A stretch of DNA of 64,000 nt from Rudaea sp. 3F27F6. Its GTDB lineage: Bacteria; Pseudomonadota; Gammaproteobacteria; Xanthomonadales; Rhodanobacteraceae. The stretch is from positions 453,566 through 517,565 of the forward strand of contig NZ_SCNG01000004.1 of the NCBI RefSeq assembly GCF_005503555.1, written 5' to 3'. The notes beneath the pieces are model-generated. The model worked only from the letters and a program-made list of their open reading frames with translations. It had not been told where the DNA came from and made no database searches. Both the position numbers and the translations under genes were made by a program. How positions within the stretch are numbered: the stretch's first letter is position 1; each line of letters opens with the position of its first letter. Shown in pieces: positions 26,201 through 34,470 of the stretch.

Positions 26201-26718
26201 CGCCAGTAGTCGGCCGAGGCCGTGGCGACGAGGTCTTTGTCGCTGGCGACAAGCTCGCCCGCGAGCGCGCGGCCGGCGAGCAGGCCGAACTCGTCGAGCG
26301 CGCGCCGACAGAAACCGTGGATGGTCGAGATCGGCGCGTGGTCGATATCGAGCGCGGCGAGGCGCAGCCGGCGTTGCAGTGCCTCACGCGTCTCTCCGCT
26401 GGCAAACGCGCGGGCGATCAACTCCTTCGCCTGGCGCGTCTCCGCGGAATCGAACGATGCCGACAAATCGCCGACGCCTTCCGCATCGTCGAGCAGAGCC
26501 GCGCAGGCGATCAAGCGCGCGCGCAGGCGGCTTTTCAACTCCTGCGTGGCCGCGTCGGTAAACGTGACCGCGAGAATGTCGCGCACTGCGCGGCGGCGTT
26601 CAACGACAAGGCGTAAATGCAGGCCGGCCAGCGTATAGGTCTTGCCGGTGCCGGCGCTCGCTTCGATCAGCTGCAGACCGTCGAGCGGCATCGTTAGGGC
26701 GAGATCGGGCGCGCTCAT
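23296..26718 (-). CDS. recB: RecBCD subunit RecB, helicase-nuclease
   Basis: The 1140-residue protein has the UvrD-type Walker A ASAGTGKTYTL at about residue 20, VTFTDAATQELKSRL, the DEFQDTD box (ALIDEFQDTDTQQF), GDPKQAIYGFRGGD, TFHKSKGLQFPVVF and VLYVALTRA. The C-terminal nuclease retains GVLDLV and VIDYKTN (about 1033), so the nuclease is expected to be active. It is the 3'-5' motor and the only nuclease of the complex. Its ATG overlaps the recC stop and its stop overlaps the recD start, so all three are translationally coupled. Confidence 0.96.
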   Translation of the reverse strand: MSAPDLALTMPLDGLQLIEASAGTGKTYTLAGLHLRLVVERRRAVRDILAVTFTDAATQELKSRLRARLIACAALLDDAEGVGDLSASFDSAETRQAKELIARAFASGETREALQRRLRLAALDIDHAPISTIHGFCRRALDEFGLLAGRALAGELVASDKDLVATASADYWRRVSASATKEDFLVLRAAFKSPDTLARILAPLLSGARRLLPDVSEGGRAIALLTDAAEQVRAQVAEIKRATARYSHDDEIRELHDALTGSRGSELAARLHERFPVALIDEFQDTDTQQFEIFDAIYGRPHPTVRPTNGPSRAADDGQTSLGTVTFGDLILIGDPKQAIYGFRGGDVHTYLRARSRVEQVQTLAQNFRSSPAYLRALNALYAHAGERAFAQAGIDYQELAPGGKAADDDLLIDGRPVQPLTFWRDRDDAVKRTSKEAAGAQLAAACASGIFDLLAAGRAQLRENGRHRALAPADIAVLVATHDEALEMQQALGARGIASASITRRSVFASEEALDLHVLLDALADFDEARLRGALATRLFDATAQDFLDFAAVPRKWSDELEWLAELREIWRERGVAAALSRVFERRAAALLHSARGERRMTNYLQLAELAQSASGDCVGLRGLVDWLAARIAHADHENEDEQLRLESDAGRVKIYTFHKSKGLQFPVVFLPFAGMRRGAGTQYPREYRYRDDGGSALSYVAVDAEAVAKPEAVAARDAAARDDLAERLRVLYVALTRACCAAYVAVDPIGRGETPALLHLLGADGGKDEEANLLARGLDAVRAAADGAVAIDTLPAVGTARRAADGTSTAGGIARTMPRRVRDDWRIVSYSRLASGAREEARADREDEGAAPAADGAPAKVLAGARFGTAFHELIEVADFAAWRDWRGRGAPADQEALVERVIERHGFAADAAEARALLVNLVARTLNAPLPIGDGFARSATPTAPLYRERERAKGEGTGLRLADLTPGEYRAEMPFHFALGQVDTARWLALLQQYGYVGERRRFDIARLEGLMTGVLDLVVRHAGRWWVIDYKTNLLHARADDGPEAASAYAPAALAAAVRDKEYDLQYLIYLAALHRWLASRDPHYDYTRDIGGALYLFVRGLDAGGVDGVHVDTPPVELIAAIDALLAPAGKAAA

Positions 26719-29700
26719 TTCGCCGCCTTTGCTTTGCCGCGCGCGGCGGGCGATTTCTTCGTCTTCGCTTCGGCGCCGTCGGCATCGATTTTCTGCAGCG
26801 TACTCAATGGCGGGGCGAACACGCGCAGCGCACAGTCGGCGAAATCACGGCTTTCCGCGGCGGCAGGATCGAAGAAATCGATATCGCGTGCCGCCAATGC
26901 GAAAGCCGCGTCGGCATCGTCGCCGCGATGAAAACGACCGCTGAAGAAGCCGCCGCTTGCTGCGCTGAGCGCCGCAGCTTCCCAGGCGATTTCGTCGTCA
27001 TCACCCTTGCGCTTGTCCGCACGCCGTTTCGCATAGGCGTACGACGCTTGCGGAAAGAACGGCAGCGGGGCCCCTTGTCCACGCACGTACAGTTGCGCCA
27101 GATCCGTCAGCCAGCGCCGCGCCTGCTCCGGCGCAACCGCGCTCGCGCAGCGCTGCTGCAGTTTGCCGTCGTTCCATTCGAGAAGGACCAGTCGCGCGTC
27201 TTCGCGCACGGCGGCGAGAACTAGGTAGTCGAGCCATGCCTGCAGCAGACGGTTGCTCTCCGCTTCCTTGAGCAGCGCATGCACCACGAGGCCGCCGTGG
27301 TGTTCGGGCAGAACGCCGCCGAGTACCACGCCGCCGAGGTCGAACTCGAACGGCGTGCCGGTTTCGCGCGCCACGCTGCCGATCCACGCGTTGCGCGCGG
27401 CCGATAGCGCAGCAAGCGGGGCCTGCAGTTCGCCGAACGCCTCGGTGCCGGCACTGCCGGCCGGCAGTTCGGCGCGCGCACGCAGCAAAGCGAGCTGGGT
27501 CGTCGGATCGGTTTTTTCGCCGTCGTCGAGCAGCGCATGGAAGGCCGCATAACGCGCCAGCCCCGAGAACGCGAGATCGTCTTCGTCGTCGATCGCTTCG
27601 GGCGCGCGCGACAGTTCGATGGCGAATGCGCGTGCGAAGAACGCGGCGGCCGGATTGCGCCACCAACGCTTCCATTCGCGCCAATCGACCGGGATCGGCG
27701 CGGAATCCGCGCTCGGCGCCTCGGCATCGACAAAGCGCGCCGCGCGCTTCGGCCTGCCGCCGCTCGCCGTGCTTTGCCACGCGGGATCGTAGGTGAACAG
27801 CGCCGAATCTTCACCGTCGAACAAACGCGGCGAAAACGGCTGCAGCGGATGTTCGACGACGCACGCAGCGGTGTCGACACCGTACTCGCCGAGGATGCCG
27901 AGCAGCTCGGACACGACCGCGGACGGTTCCTCGCGCGAGCCGTCGCGCGCGTCCTCGCCGACCCAACTCAGATAGAACAGCTCGCGTGCCGCCATCAGTT
28001 GCTGCAGGAACAGATAGCGGTCCTCGTCGCGCACCGACGGTTCGACGCGGCGGTCTTCGCCGCGATCGAACGGCGCGGCACGATCGCGGCGCGGGAACGC
28101 GCCTTCGTTCATGCCGATCAGGCAGATCACGCGAAACGGCACGGTGCGCAGCGGCACCATGCCGCACATCGTGATGCCGCCGCCGAAAAAGCGGTAACCG
28201 CGCTCGGCCTCGCCGAGGGCAGCGGCGAGTTCGTCGCGCACGCAGCGCCAGTCGAGCGCGTCGATCATGCCGGCTAGCGAGGTTTTTTCGGCGAAGTCTG
28301 CAAGTACCGCACGCACGCGTTCGAGCGCGCGCATTGCGTCGCGGTCGCCGTCCGCATCGAACAGGTCGGCAAGCGCGTCGTTGTAGAGCTTCTGCCATTC
28401 GCGCGGCGCCTGCTCGCGGCGTTGCGCACGTAGCAGGGCATCGAGCAGATCGACGATGCGCAATATCGCGCCGAGCAGGCGCGCATTGGTGCCCTCGACC
28501 GCCGCGTCGGGCGCGATGCCGGCGACGAGGCCCGCATCGGCGTCGGCCAGCTCGCCGCTCGCATAGCCGAGCAGGAGACGCGCAAGGCCGAAGCGCCAGC
28601 TGAATTCGGCATACGCGCCGGCACCGACGGACGCGCGCTGGGCGGCGTCGAGACCCCAGCGCACGCCGGCGTCGCGCAGCCACGCGGACAGCCGCATCAC
28701 GTCGTCGGCATCGAGGCCGAAGCGGCGCTGCAGCGCGGGCAGGGTCAGCCATCCCGACACCTCGGCCAGCTCGAACCGTGACGCCGGCAGCGCAAACAGA
28801 CGCAGAGCAACGCCGATCAACGGATGCGTTTCGCTCAACGGGCAATCGGACAGCGCATAGGGCAGGTAGCGTGCGTCGTCGCGCGCGATGCCGCCGAATA
28901 CGGAGTCGATGTGCGGCGCGTAGGCACCGATTTCGGGCGACATGACGACCACATCGCGCGGTGTCAGACTCGGATCAGCAGCGAACAGATCGAGCAGGCG
29001 ATCGTGCAACGCCTGCACTTCACGCAGGCGCGAGTGGCATTTGTGGAATTGTATAGAAGCATCGTATTCGACTACGCCTGCCGATGGCGGCAGACGATCG
29101 AGCACGTCGCGCTGCACGCGCGCGAGCAGCGCAGTGCCCGTCGATGCGCGCGAACAGTCGTCTTCCTCGTCGGGCTGCACGAGTTCGTAAGAGAAGAGAC
29201 GTTCGATCAGGTCGCGGCCGGCGCGGCCCCAGGCGGCGAGCGCCGGGTTCTCGTCGTCGGCAAACGCATCGCTGTCGAATTCGGCACCGTCGCGCAGGCG
29301 TTGGCGCGCGCTGCGCACGTCGCCCCAGTATTCGCGGCACGGATTCGGCAGATAGAAATCGATGTCGATATGCCGCGCGACGCCACCGTAGAAACGCAGC
29401 AGATCGGGCGAAATGTTCGCGCAGGCGAAGGCGGACAGGCGCGGCGGCAGGCCGGGCGGCGTGCGCGAGCTGGCACCATAACGCTGCAGCCAGTCGGCGA
29501 GCAGTTGCGCGCGATGCGGTTGCGCGGCGGCGTGGACGAGGCGGCGCCACAGTTCGGCACGGAAATCGCCGGCGTCGGCGCCGCGCTCCCAGCGCGCGAG
29601 GCGTTCGCTGCGATAAGCGAGATCGCGTTCGTAGGCGTGGGCGAGCGCGTCGGCGAACTGCAGTCGCCGGCTCATGTCGCCGTTGCCGATGGCCGTGGCG

Positions 29701-30038
29701 ATTTCGCCGTGACCCGGCTCGCGCGACAGCGGACCAAGCAGGGAGAAAACCCGCCAGCGCAGGATCGAGCGCTCGTAGCCGGACTGTTCGACCAGATCGG
29801 GATTTGCGGCGCGCAGCAATTGCCAGGCGTATTCGGCCGGCGCGGCGAAATCGACGTTGGCGATGATGCCGAGTTTTTCCGCGAGGCGGATTTCCAGCCA
29901 GCGGCGCAGGCCGAACTGCGGCACGAGAACGATCTCGGGCACGAGCGGATTTGCCGACGCCACGGGCTCGCGCAGGCGCTGCGCGAGCCGGTCGAGCAGC
30001 GCATCCGCATCATTGCCGTGGACGAGACGAAACCCCAT
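26715..30038 (-). CDS. recC: RecBCD subunit RecC
   Basis: The 1107-residue protein begins MGFRLVHGNDADALLDRLAQRL, the usual RecC N-terminus, so I prefer the ATG at 30038 over the longer frame to 30140. Recognisable parts are PEIVLVPQFGLRRWLEIRLAE, DVVVMSPEIGAYAPHIDSVFG and MCGMVPLRTVPFRVICLIGMNEGAFPRRD. RecC is the structural subunit that recognises Chi. The C-terminus carries a short Lys/Ala-rich tail (AKTKKSPAARGKAKAAK) beyond the family core. It is the first gene of a compact recC-recB-recD operon, without the ptrA gene that interrupts the E. coli locus. Confidence 0.94.
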   Translation of the reverse strand: MGFRLVHGNDADALLDRLAQRLREPVASANPLVPEIVLVPQFGLRRWLEIRLAEKLGIIANVDFAAPAEYAWQLLRAANPDLVEQSGYERSILRWRVFSLLGPLSREPGHGEIATAIGNGDMSRRLQFADALAHAYERDLAYRSERLARWERGADAGDFRAELWRRLVHAAAQPHRAQLLADWLQRYGASSRTPPGLPPRLSAFACANISPDLLRFYGGVARHIDIDFYLPNPCREYWGDVRSARQRLRDGAEFDSDAFADDENPALAAWGRAGRDLIERLFSYELVQPDEEDDCSRASTGTALLARVQRDVLDRLPPSAGVVEYDASIQFHKCHSRLREVQALHDRLLDLFAADPSLTPRDVVVMSPEIGAYAPHIDSVFGGIARDDARYLPYALSDCPLSETHPLIGVALRLFALPASRFELAEVSGWLTLPALQRRFGLDADDVMRLSAWLRDAGVRWGLDAAQRASVGAGAYAEFSWRFGLARLLLGYASGELADADAGLVAGIAPDAAVEGTNARLLGAILRIVDLLDALLRAQRREQAPREWQKLYNDALADLFDADGDRDAMRALERVRAVLADFAEKTSLAGMIDALDWRCVRDELAAALGEAERGYRFFGGGITMCGMVPLRTVPFRVICLIGMNEGAFPRRDRAAPFDRGEDRRVEPSVRDEDRYLFLQQLMAARELFYLSWVGEDARDGSREEPSAVVSELLGILGEYGVDTAACVVEHPLQPFSPRLFDGEDSALFTYDPAWQSTASGGRPKRAARFVDAEAPSADSAPIPVDWREWKRWWRNPAAAFFARAFAIELSRAPEAIDDEDDLAFSGLARYAAFHALLDDGEKTDPTTQLALLRARAELPAGSAGTEAFGELQAPLAALSAARNAWIGSVARETGTPFEFDLGGVVLGGVLPEHHGGLVVHALLKEAESNRLLQAWLDYLVLAAVREDARLVLLEWNDGKLQQRCASAVAPEQARRWLTDLAQLYVRGQGAPLPFFPQASYAYAKRRADKRKGDDDEIAWEAAALSAASGGFFSGRFHRGDDADAAFALAARDIDFFDPAAAESRDFADCALRVFAPPLSTLQKIDADGAEAKTKKSPAARGKAKAAK

Positions 30039-30128
30039 ATCGCGAGCATACGGTCTGGCGTCGCGGCATGCGAGACTTGCGCGGAGGGTCCGCGCCGGTG
30101 CCGGTTCCGCGTCCTCTAAAGTAGTAAC

Positions 30129-30141
30129 ATTGGAAACCAAT
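30129..30141. promoter_or_regulatory. Short inverted repeat between recC and phhA
   Basis: ATTGG and CCAAT flank AAA, 18 bases before the phhA ATG. It could be an operator or an mRNA hairpin near the ribosome-binding site. It does not match the TyrR/PhhR box. Confidence 0.3.
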
Positions 30142-30159
30142 TAGTCCGGAGCGCCTTGC

Positions 30160-31050
30160 ATGAACGCCCAGCCTCGCCGCGTCGAACATCTGCAGACCGA
30201 CAAGGGCAACGTGCCCGTTTACACCACGGCCGTGGTCGAGCAGCCCTGGTCCAGCTACAGCGTCGACGATCACGCGACCTGGGCCACGCTGTTCAAGCGT
30301 CAGCGCGAAGTGCTGGTCGGCCGTGCCTGCCGCGAGTTCATCGAGAATCAGGAGCGCTTCGGCATGACGCCGAACGCGATCCCGAAGTTCGAGGAACTCA
30401 ACCAAGTGCTCAAGCGCGGCACCGGCTGGGAACTGATCGGCGTCGAGGGCCTGCTGCCGGAACTGACGTTTTTCGACCATCTCGCCAACCGGCGCTTTCC
30501 GGTGACGTGGTGGATACGCCGTCCCGACCAGATCGACTACATCAGCGAGCCCGATCTGTTCCACGATCTGTTCGGCCACGTGCCGCTGCTGCTCAATCCG
30601 CTGTTCGCCGACTATATGCAGGCTTACGGCGCAGGCGGGGTGAAGGCGCACGGCGTCGGCGCGGAAGCGCTGGTCAACCTGACCCGTTTGTACTGGTACA
30701 CGGTCGAATTCGGCCTGATCAAACAGAACGACGGTCTGCGCATCTACGGTTCGGGCATCGTTTCCTCGAAGGGCGAGTCGATCCACTGTCTGGAATCGGC
30801 GGCGCCGAACCGCATCGGTTTCGACTTGAACCGCATCATGCGCACGCGCTACCGCATCGACACGTATCAGAAGACTTATTTCGTCATCGACAGCTTCGAA
30901 CAGCTGATGCGCGCGACCGAGCCGGACTTCACCCCGTACTACGCCGAACTCGCCGAGCAGGATTCGATTCCGGCCGGCAACGTGCTCGACAGCGACAGCG
31001 TCTATCAGCGCGGCACGGGCGAAGGCTGGCTCAACGACGGCGACGTGTAG
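30160..31050 (+). CDS. phhA: Phenylalanine 4-monooxygenase
   Basis: This non-haem iron enzyme hydroxylates phenylalanine to tyrosine with O2 and tetrahydropterin. The iron ligands are visible: His135 and His140 in FHDLFGH and Glu183 in YTVEFGL. The length, 296 residues, is normal for bacterial PhhA, which lacks the animal regulatory domain. CGGAG precedes the ATG. The pterin-recycling dehydratase usually found beside phhA in pseudomonads is not in this window. It is divergent from recC. Confidence 0.96.
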   Translation: MNAQPRRVEHLQTDKGNVPVYTTAVVEQPWSSYSVDDHATWATLFKRQREVLVGRACREFIENQERFGMTPNAIPKFEELNQVLKRGTGWELIGVEGLLPELTFFDHLANRRFPVTWWIRRPDQIDYISEPDLFHDLFGHVPLLLNPLFADYMQAYGAGGVKAHGVGAEALVNLTRLYWYTVEFGLIKQNDGLRIYGSGIVSSKGESIHCLESAAPNRIGFDLNRIMRTRYRIDTYQKTYFVIDSFEQLMRATEPDFTPYYAELAEQDSIPAGNVLDSDSVYQRGTGEGWLNDGDV

Positions 31051-31084
31051 AATTTCGCGTCACCGCCATGTCGAAGGAGCGATC

Positions 31085-32188
31085 ATGCCGAACCGCAGGA
31101 AATTCGTACAAACTCTCGCCGCGTCTGCATTTGCCTCGGCTTGCGGTGTCGTCAAGGCCGGCGAAGCGGCGATGAAGCGGCCGACGACGAATCGCATGCC
31201 CGACGAAGCCGAGCCGCACCGGCGCACCTGGATGGCGTTCGGCGCGAGCGAAGAAGTCTGGGGCCGCAAGCTGATCGCCGAAGTACAGCGCAATCTGGCC
31301 GGCATCGCCCGCGCGATTGCCGACTTCGAGCCGGTGACGATGCTGGTGCGCGAAGAAGAGCATGAAATCGCCAGCGAACTCGTCGGCAAGAAAGTCGAGC
31401 TGCTCGTGTGCGCGATCGACGATCTGTGGATGCGCGACACAGGCCCCGTGTTCGTCGCGCAGCCGGGCGGCGGCCTCGCCGGTGTCGATTTCAACTTCAA
31501 CGGTTGGGGCGACAAACAGGAACACACGGACGATGCGCAGGTCGCCGAATTCGTCACGACCAAGGCCGGGGTAACGCGCATCGCCACCGACCTCGTGCTC
31601 GAAGGCGGCGGCATCGAAGTCGACGGACACGGCACGGCGATCATCACCGAAAGCTGTGTATTGAACGACAACCGCAATCCGGGCAAGAGCAAGGCGCAGG
31701 TCGAAGCCGAACTGAAACGCCTGCTCGGCCTCGACAAAATCCTCTGGCTGCCCGGAATCAAGGACAAGGACATCACCGACGGCCACACCGACTTCTATGC
31801 GCGATTCGCGCGGCCCGGGGTCGTCGTCGCGGGCTACGATCCCGATCCGCAGTCGTACGACCACGAGGTCACGCGCAAGCATCTCGACATCCTGCGCGCG
31901 GCGACCGATGCGCGCGGGCGCAAGTTGGACGTGGTCACGCTCGAAGCGCCCGGCACGGTGCGCGAACGCTACGCGAACGACGACTTCGCCGCCGGCTACA
32001 TCAATTTCTACGTGTGCAACGGCGCCGTGATCGCACCGCAGTTCGGCGATGCGAAAACCGACCGCGCGGCGCAGAGCAAGCTCGCCGCGCTGTTTCCGGG
32101 CAGGAAGATCGTCGCCCTCGATATCGACGCGATCGCCGCGGGCGGCGGCGGCATCCACTGCACTACGCAGCAGGAGCCCAGGGTATGA
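31085..32188 (+). CDS. Exported agmatine deiminase / peptidylarginine deiminase-like enzyme
   Basis: The 367-residue protein belongs to the guanidino-modifying superfamily: DLWMRDTGP, LEGGGIEVDG, TDGHTDFYARF and the catalytic Cys359 in GGGGIHCTTQQEP are all present. Agmatine deiminases convert agmatine to N-carbamoylputrescine. The N-terminus NRRKFVQTLAASAFASACG is a twin-arginine-like signal, and Ala-Cys-Gly may alternatively mark a lipoprotein site. Export is unusual for ordinary AguA and points to an extracytoplasmic substrate. AAGGAG lies upstream; the gene is 34 bases after phhA. Confidence 0.87.
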   Translation: MPNRRKFVQTLAASAFASACGVVKAGEAAMKRPTTNRMPDEAEPHRRTWMAFGASEEVWGRKLIAEVQRNLAGIARAIADFEPVTMLVREEEHEIASELVGKKVELLVCAIDDLWMRDTGPVFVAQPGGGLAGVDFNFNGWGDKQEHTDDAQVAEFVTTKAGVTRIATDLVLEGGGIEVDGHGTAIITESCVLNDNRNPGKSKAQVEAELKRLLGLDKILWLPGIKDKDITDGHTDFYARFARPGVVVAGYDPDPQSYDHEVTRKHLDILRAATDARGRKLDVVTLEAPGTVRERYANDDFAAGYINFYVCNGAVIAPQFGDAKTDRAAQSKLAALFPGRKIVALDIDAIAAGGGGIHCTTQQEPRV

Positions 32189-32239
32189 TTCGGCGACGCA
32201 GGCACGCCGCCTGGTGACCAAGCCGGTCCATAAATAAGA

Positions 32240-32352
32240 AACCGTTCGTGTTGAGCGTAGCCAAGCTCGGCATCGCGAAGTCGAAGCACCCGAAATTCCA
32301 CGGCTTGCGGCACTTCGACTTCATGCCCCGGCGCTACGTTCGCTGCGAACGG
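32240..32352. repeat. Long palindromic intergenic repeat, copy A
   Basis: Outer arms ACCGTTCGTGTTGAGCGTAG and GCGCTACGTTCGCTGCGAAC are imperfect inverted repeats. Inside them GAAGTCGAAG (32277-32286) and CTTCGACTTC (32313-32322) are perfect inverted repeats. Copies B and C lie at 45615 and 45784. It fills most of the gap before rraA. Confidence 0.75.
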
Positions 32353-32393
32353 ATCGTTTATTCGCAAACTCTTCACTGCCGCACCGGAGCCCT

Positions 32394-32876
32394 ATGTCTT
32401 TCGCCACCGCCGATCTTTCCGACGCGCATCCCGAAGCACAGGTCTGTGCGCCGATATTCCAGGATTACGGCGGCAAGCGCGCCTTCCACGGGCCGATCGC
32501 GACGGTGAAAGTGTTCGAGGACAACGCGCTCGTGCGCGCGACCTTGGAAACACCGGGTGCGGGCCGCGTGCTCGTCGTCGACGGCGGCGGCTCGATGCGC
32601 TGCGCGTTGGTCGGCGGCATGCTCGGCGAACTCGCGCTGAAGAACGGCTGGGCCGGCATCGTGGTCTACGGCTGCGTGCGCGACACGACCGAGCTTGCCG
32701 CGCAGGACGTCGGCGTGAAGGCGCTCACCACGCATCCGCGCAAGAGCGACAAGGGCCTGCATACGGGCCATGCCGAGCGCGTCGTCGAATTCGCCGGCAC
32801 GCGCTTCCGTCCGGGCGCATGGCTCTACGCCGACGCGGACGGCATCGTCATCGGCGACGCACCGCTCCATACGTAA
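32394..32876 (+). CDS. rraA: Regulator of ribonuclease activity A / DMKMT-like fold
   Basis: The 160-residue protein is a full-length Rra[61 protein letters not shown] and [11 protein letters not shown] are family signatures. In E. coli RraA binds RNase E and lowers its activity; the related fold also occurs in aldolases. No operon partner is apparent; the gene follows the palindromic repeat copy A and converges with the emfourin-like gene. Confidence 0.93.
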   Translation: MSFATADLSDAHPEAQVCAPIFQDYGGKRAFHGPIATVKVFEDNALVRATLETPGAGRVLVVDGGGSMRCALVGGMLGELALKNGWAGIVVYGCVRDTTELAAQDVGVKALTTHPRKSDKGLHTGHAERVVEFAGTRFRPGAWLYADADGIVIGDAPLHT

Positions 32877-32918
32877 TAGGCTACTGCACGAGCGGCGGGA
32901 CACGCCGAGAACGCGCGG

Positions 32919-33218
32919 CTAGATCAATTCGTCCTTGACGCAGTCGATCAGGGTCTGCGGCACCGCGGACTCGGGCACTTCGATCGTCGCCGCCTGCCCG
33001 TCGACGATGCGCGCGATGCGATAGCGGAAACCGTCGCGCAGCAACGGCGGTGCGGCGATCTTCGCGCCTTTGGCATGGGCGTGGAACAGATTCTCGACAA
33101 CGCTGCGGTCGCGCGGCGACAGTTCGCTCAGACCGATGCGGCCGCGGCTCGCGATGCGCGAGGACGGGCCGCCGATGCCGGCAAGGCCGCCGAGACGTTC
33201 GATTTTCAGTTCGTCCAT
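32919..33218 (-). CDS. Emfourin-like inhibitor of the adjacent M4 protease
   Basis: The start is ATG at 33218, 11 bases after the protease stop; a much longer frame in this register is the shadow of the protease. The 99-residue protein begins MDELKIERLGGLAGI, then has SELSPRDRSVVENLF and ends in a beta-rich part. This matches emfourin (M4in), which I know as the tight-binding inhibitor encoded beside protealysin in Serratia. It lacks a signal peptide, as does the protease, so the pair would meet in the cytoplasm. Assignment rests on the GG-x-AG-I motif, size and gene order. Confidence 0.75.
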   Translation of the reverse strand: MDELKIERLGGLAGIGGPSSRIASRGRIGLSELSPRDRSVVENLFHAHAKGAKIAAPPLLRDGFRYRIARIVDGQAATIEVPESAVPQTLIDCVKDELI

Positions 33219-33229
33219 CGCACGACCGC

Positions 33230-34261
33230 CTACAGACCGACCGCCGACCAGCCTTGATCGACGGCCTTGTAGACTGACGCTTCGGCGGGATAGAGCGACT
33301 TCGCGATCTGCCGCGTGCGCTCGGCGAACGCCTTCATCTTCAGGCGCGGACTCGGCGGGTAGCCGGTCAGGGCCTGGTACCAGATGTGCCCGGCCTTTTC
33401 CCAGCTCTTGCCGCCGATCGCCATCGCCGCTTTGTAGAAGGCGAGATTCGGGAAACCGCTCGAATCGTGCGGGTCCATGCCGGCCTTGTACTGTTTGTAA
33501 TTGCTCGGCTGCGGCGCGAGGCAGTGCTTCGCGCCCGGGTCGGCCATGTCGCGCAGGCAGGTGTAGCCCTGCGACTTCGCGTCGGGGCCCATGATCTCGC
33601 TGCCGATCAGCCAATCGGCCTTGGCCACGGTCTGCTTCTTGCTCCACTGGCGGAACATCGAACCGAACACGTCGGAGATGCTTTCGTTCAAGCCGCCGGC
33701 CTCGCCGCTGTATTCGAGCTGCGCGCTGAACTGGGTCACGCCGTGAGTAAGTTCGTGGCCGATCACGTCGTTGCTGCGCGTGAAGTCGAGGAAAATCTCG
33801 CCGTCGCCGTCGCCGTAAACCATCTGGCCGCCGTTCCAGAACGCGTTGTTGTATTTGCGCCCGTAGTGGATCGAGGACTGCAGGGTCATGCCGCGCGCGT
33901 CGACCGAATTCCGGCCGAATACTTCGCGATAGAAATCGGCGACGCCGGTCGTCGTCGTGTAGGCGCGCACGGCCGACTTGTCGCTCGCATCGGCAGGTTT
34001 CGCGATCGGCCGGCCCGGCAGCGCGGTGCCCGTGGCGCAGTCGTAGACGGTGATCGCCGGTTTGGCCGCGAGAGTCACTTTCGCGGCGACGGATTCGACC
34101 GCGATCACACTGCTGCGCCCGAGCAGCGAGCGCAGCTTGCGCCAATGCTCCTCGAACTGCACGGTATCGGCGCAGTCTTTGCGCTGCTCGGACGAGAGTG
34201 CCTTGTCGCGCGCGAGGCGTTCGAGCACTTTGGGCGGGATGATGTGACAGCGGCAAGTCAT
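33230..34261 (-). CDS. Protealysin-type M4 (thermolysin family) metalloprotease
   Basis: The 343-residue protein has the zinc motif H169-E-L-T-H173 and the third ligand Glu193 in GGLNESISD. The ATG at 34261 has GGAG 8 bases upstream. It has no Sec or Tat signal, and instead begins MTCRCHIIPPKVLERLA, the short PPxxLxxLA-type propeptide of protealysin-like enzymes, with the mature catalytic domain following after about 45 residues. Protealysins are autoprocessed and act on proteins such as actin in Serratia. The downstream gene encodes the matching inhibitor; together they form a protease-inhibitor operon. Confidence 0.9.
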   Translation of the reverse strand: MTCRCHIIPPKVLERLARDKALSSEQRKDCADTVQFEEHWRKLRSLLGRSSVIAVESVAAKVTLAAKPAITVYDCATGTALPGRPIAKPADASDKSAVRAYTTTTGVADFYREVFGRNSVDARGMTLQSSIHYGRKYNNAFWNGGQMVYGDGDGEIFLDFTRSNDVIGHELTHGVTQFSAQLEYSGEAGGLNESISDVFGSMFRQWSKKQTVAKADWLIGSEIMGPDAKSQGYTCLRDMADPGAKHCLAPQPSNYKQYKAGMDPHDSSGFPNLAFYKAAMAIGGKSWEKAGHIWYQALTGYPPSPRLKMKAFAERTRQIAKSLYPAEASVYKAVDQGWSAVGL

Positions 34262-34286
34262 GGCAGGCTCCGGCGGCGACATTCGC

Positions 34287-34451
34287 TTATGGATTCCACT
34301 TTATCGGCCGGGCTTGGACCCGGCCACGTGAGTCGCCGCAATGGTACTCCTCGACGCCTTCACGAACGATGTGTTCGTTGGCGCTCTTGCCGCCGGTTTC
34401 GATCGTCACCGAACCGGCGACGATGACGCCGAGGAGGAGCGCGAATCGCAC
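34287..34451 (-). CDS. Possible 54-residue small protein (unrecognised)
   Basis: The gap between the hydrolase and the protease holds a 55-codon frame from GTG (34451) to TAA (34287) on the same strand as both. It starts RFALLLGVIVAGSVTI, a possible membrane anchor or signal, and continues with a polar segment containing EEYHCGDSRG. GGAGAGGA stands just before the GTG, though closer than usual. Third codon positions are mostly G or C, especially in the first 40 codons, as in neighbouring genes. I do not recognise a family. The same bases can form nested hairpins (see findings), so a structured RNA is the alternative. Confidence 0.4.
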   Translation of the reverse strand: MRFALLLGVIVAGSVTIETGGKSANEHIVREGVEEYHCGDSRGRVQARPIKWNP

Positions 34452-34470
34452 TCCTCTCCGATGCGGGCGA

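Noticed and set aside
30129..30141. PhhR/TyrR box before phhA
   Set aside because: The palindrome ATTGG-AAA-CCAAT does not match TGTAAA-N6-TTTACA.
33219..34256. 445-codon frame containing the emfourin-like protein
   Set aside because: Most of it is the shadow of the M4 protease; only the last 99 codons are likely real.
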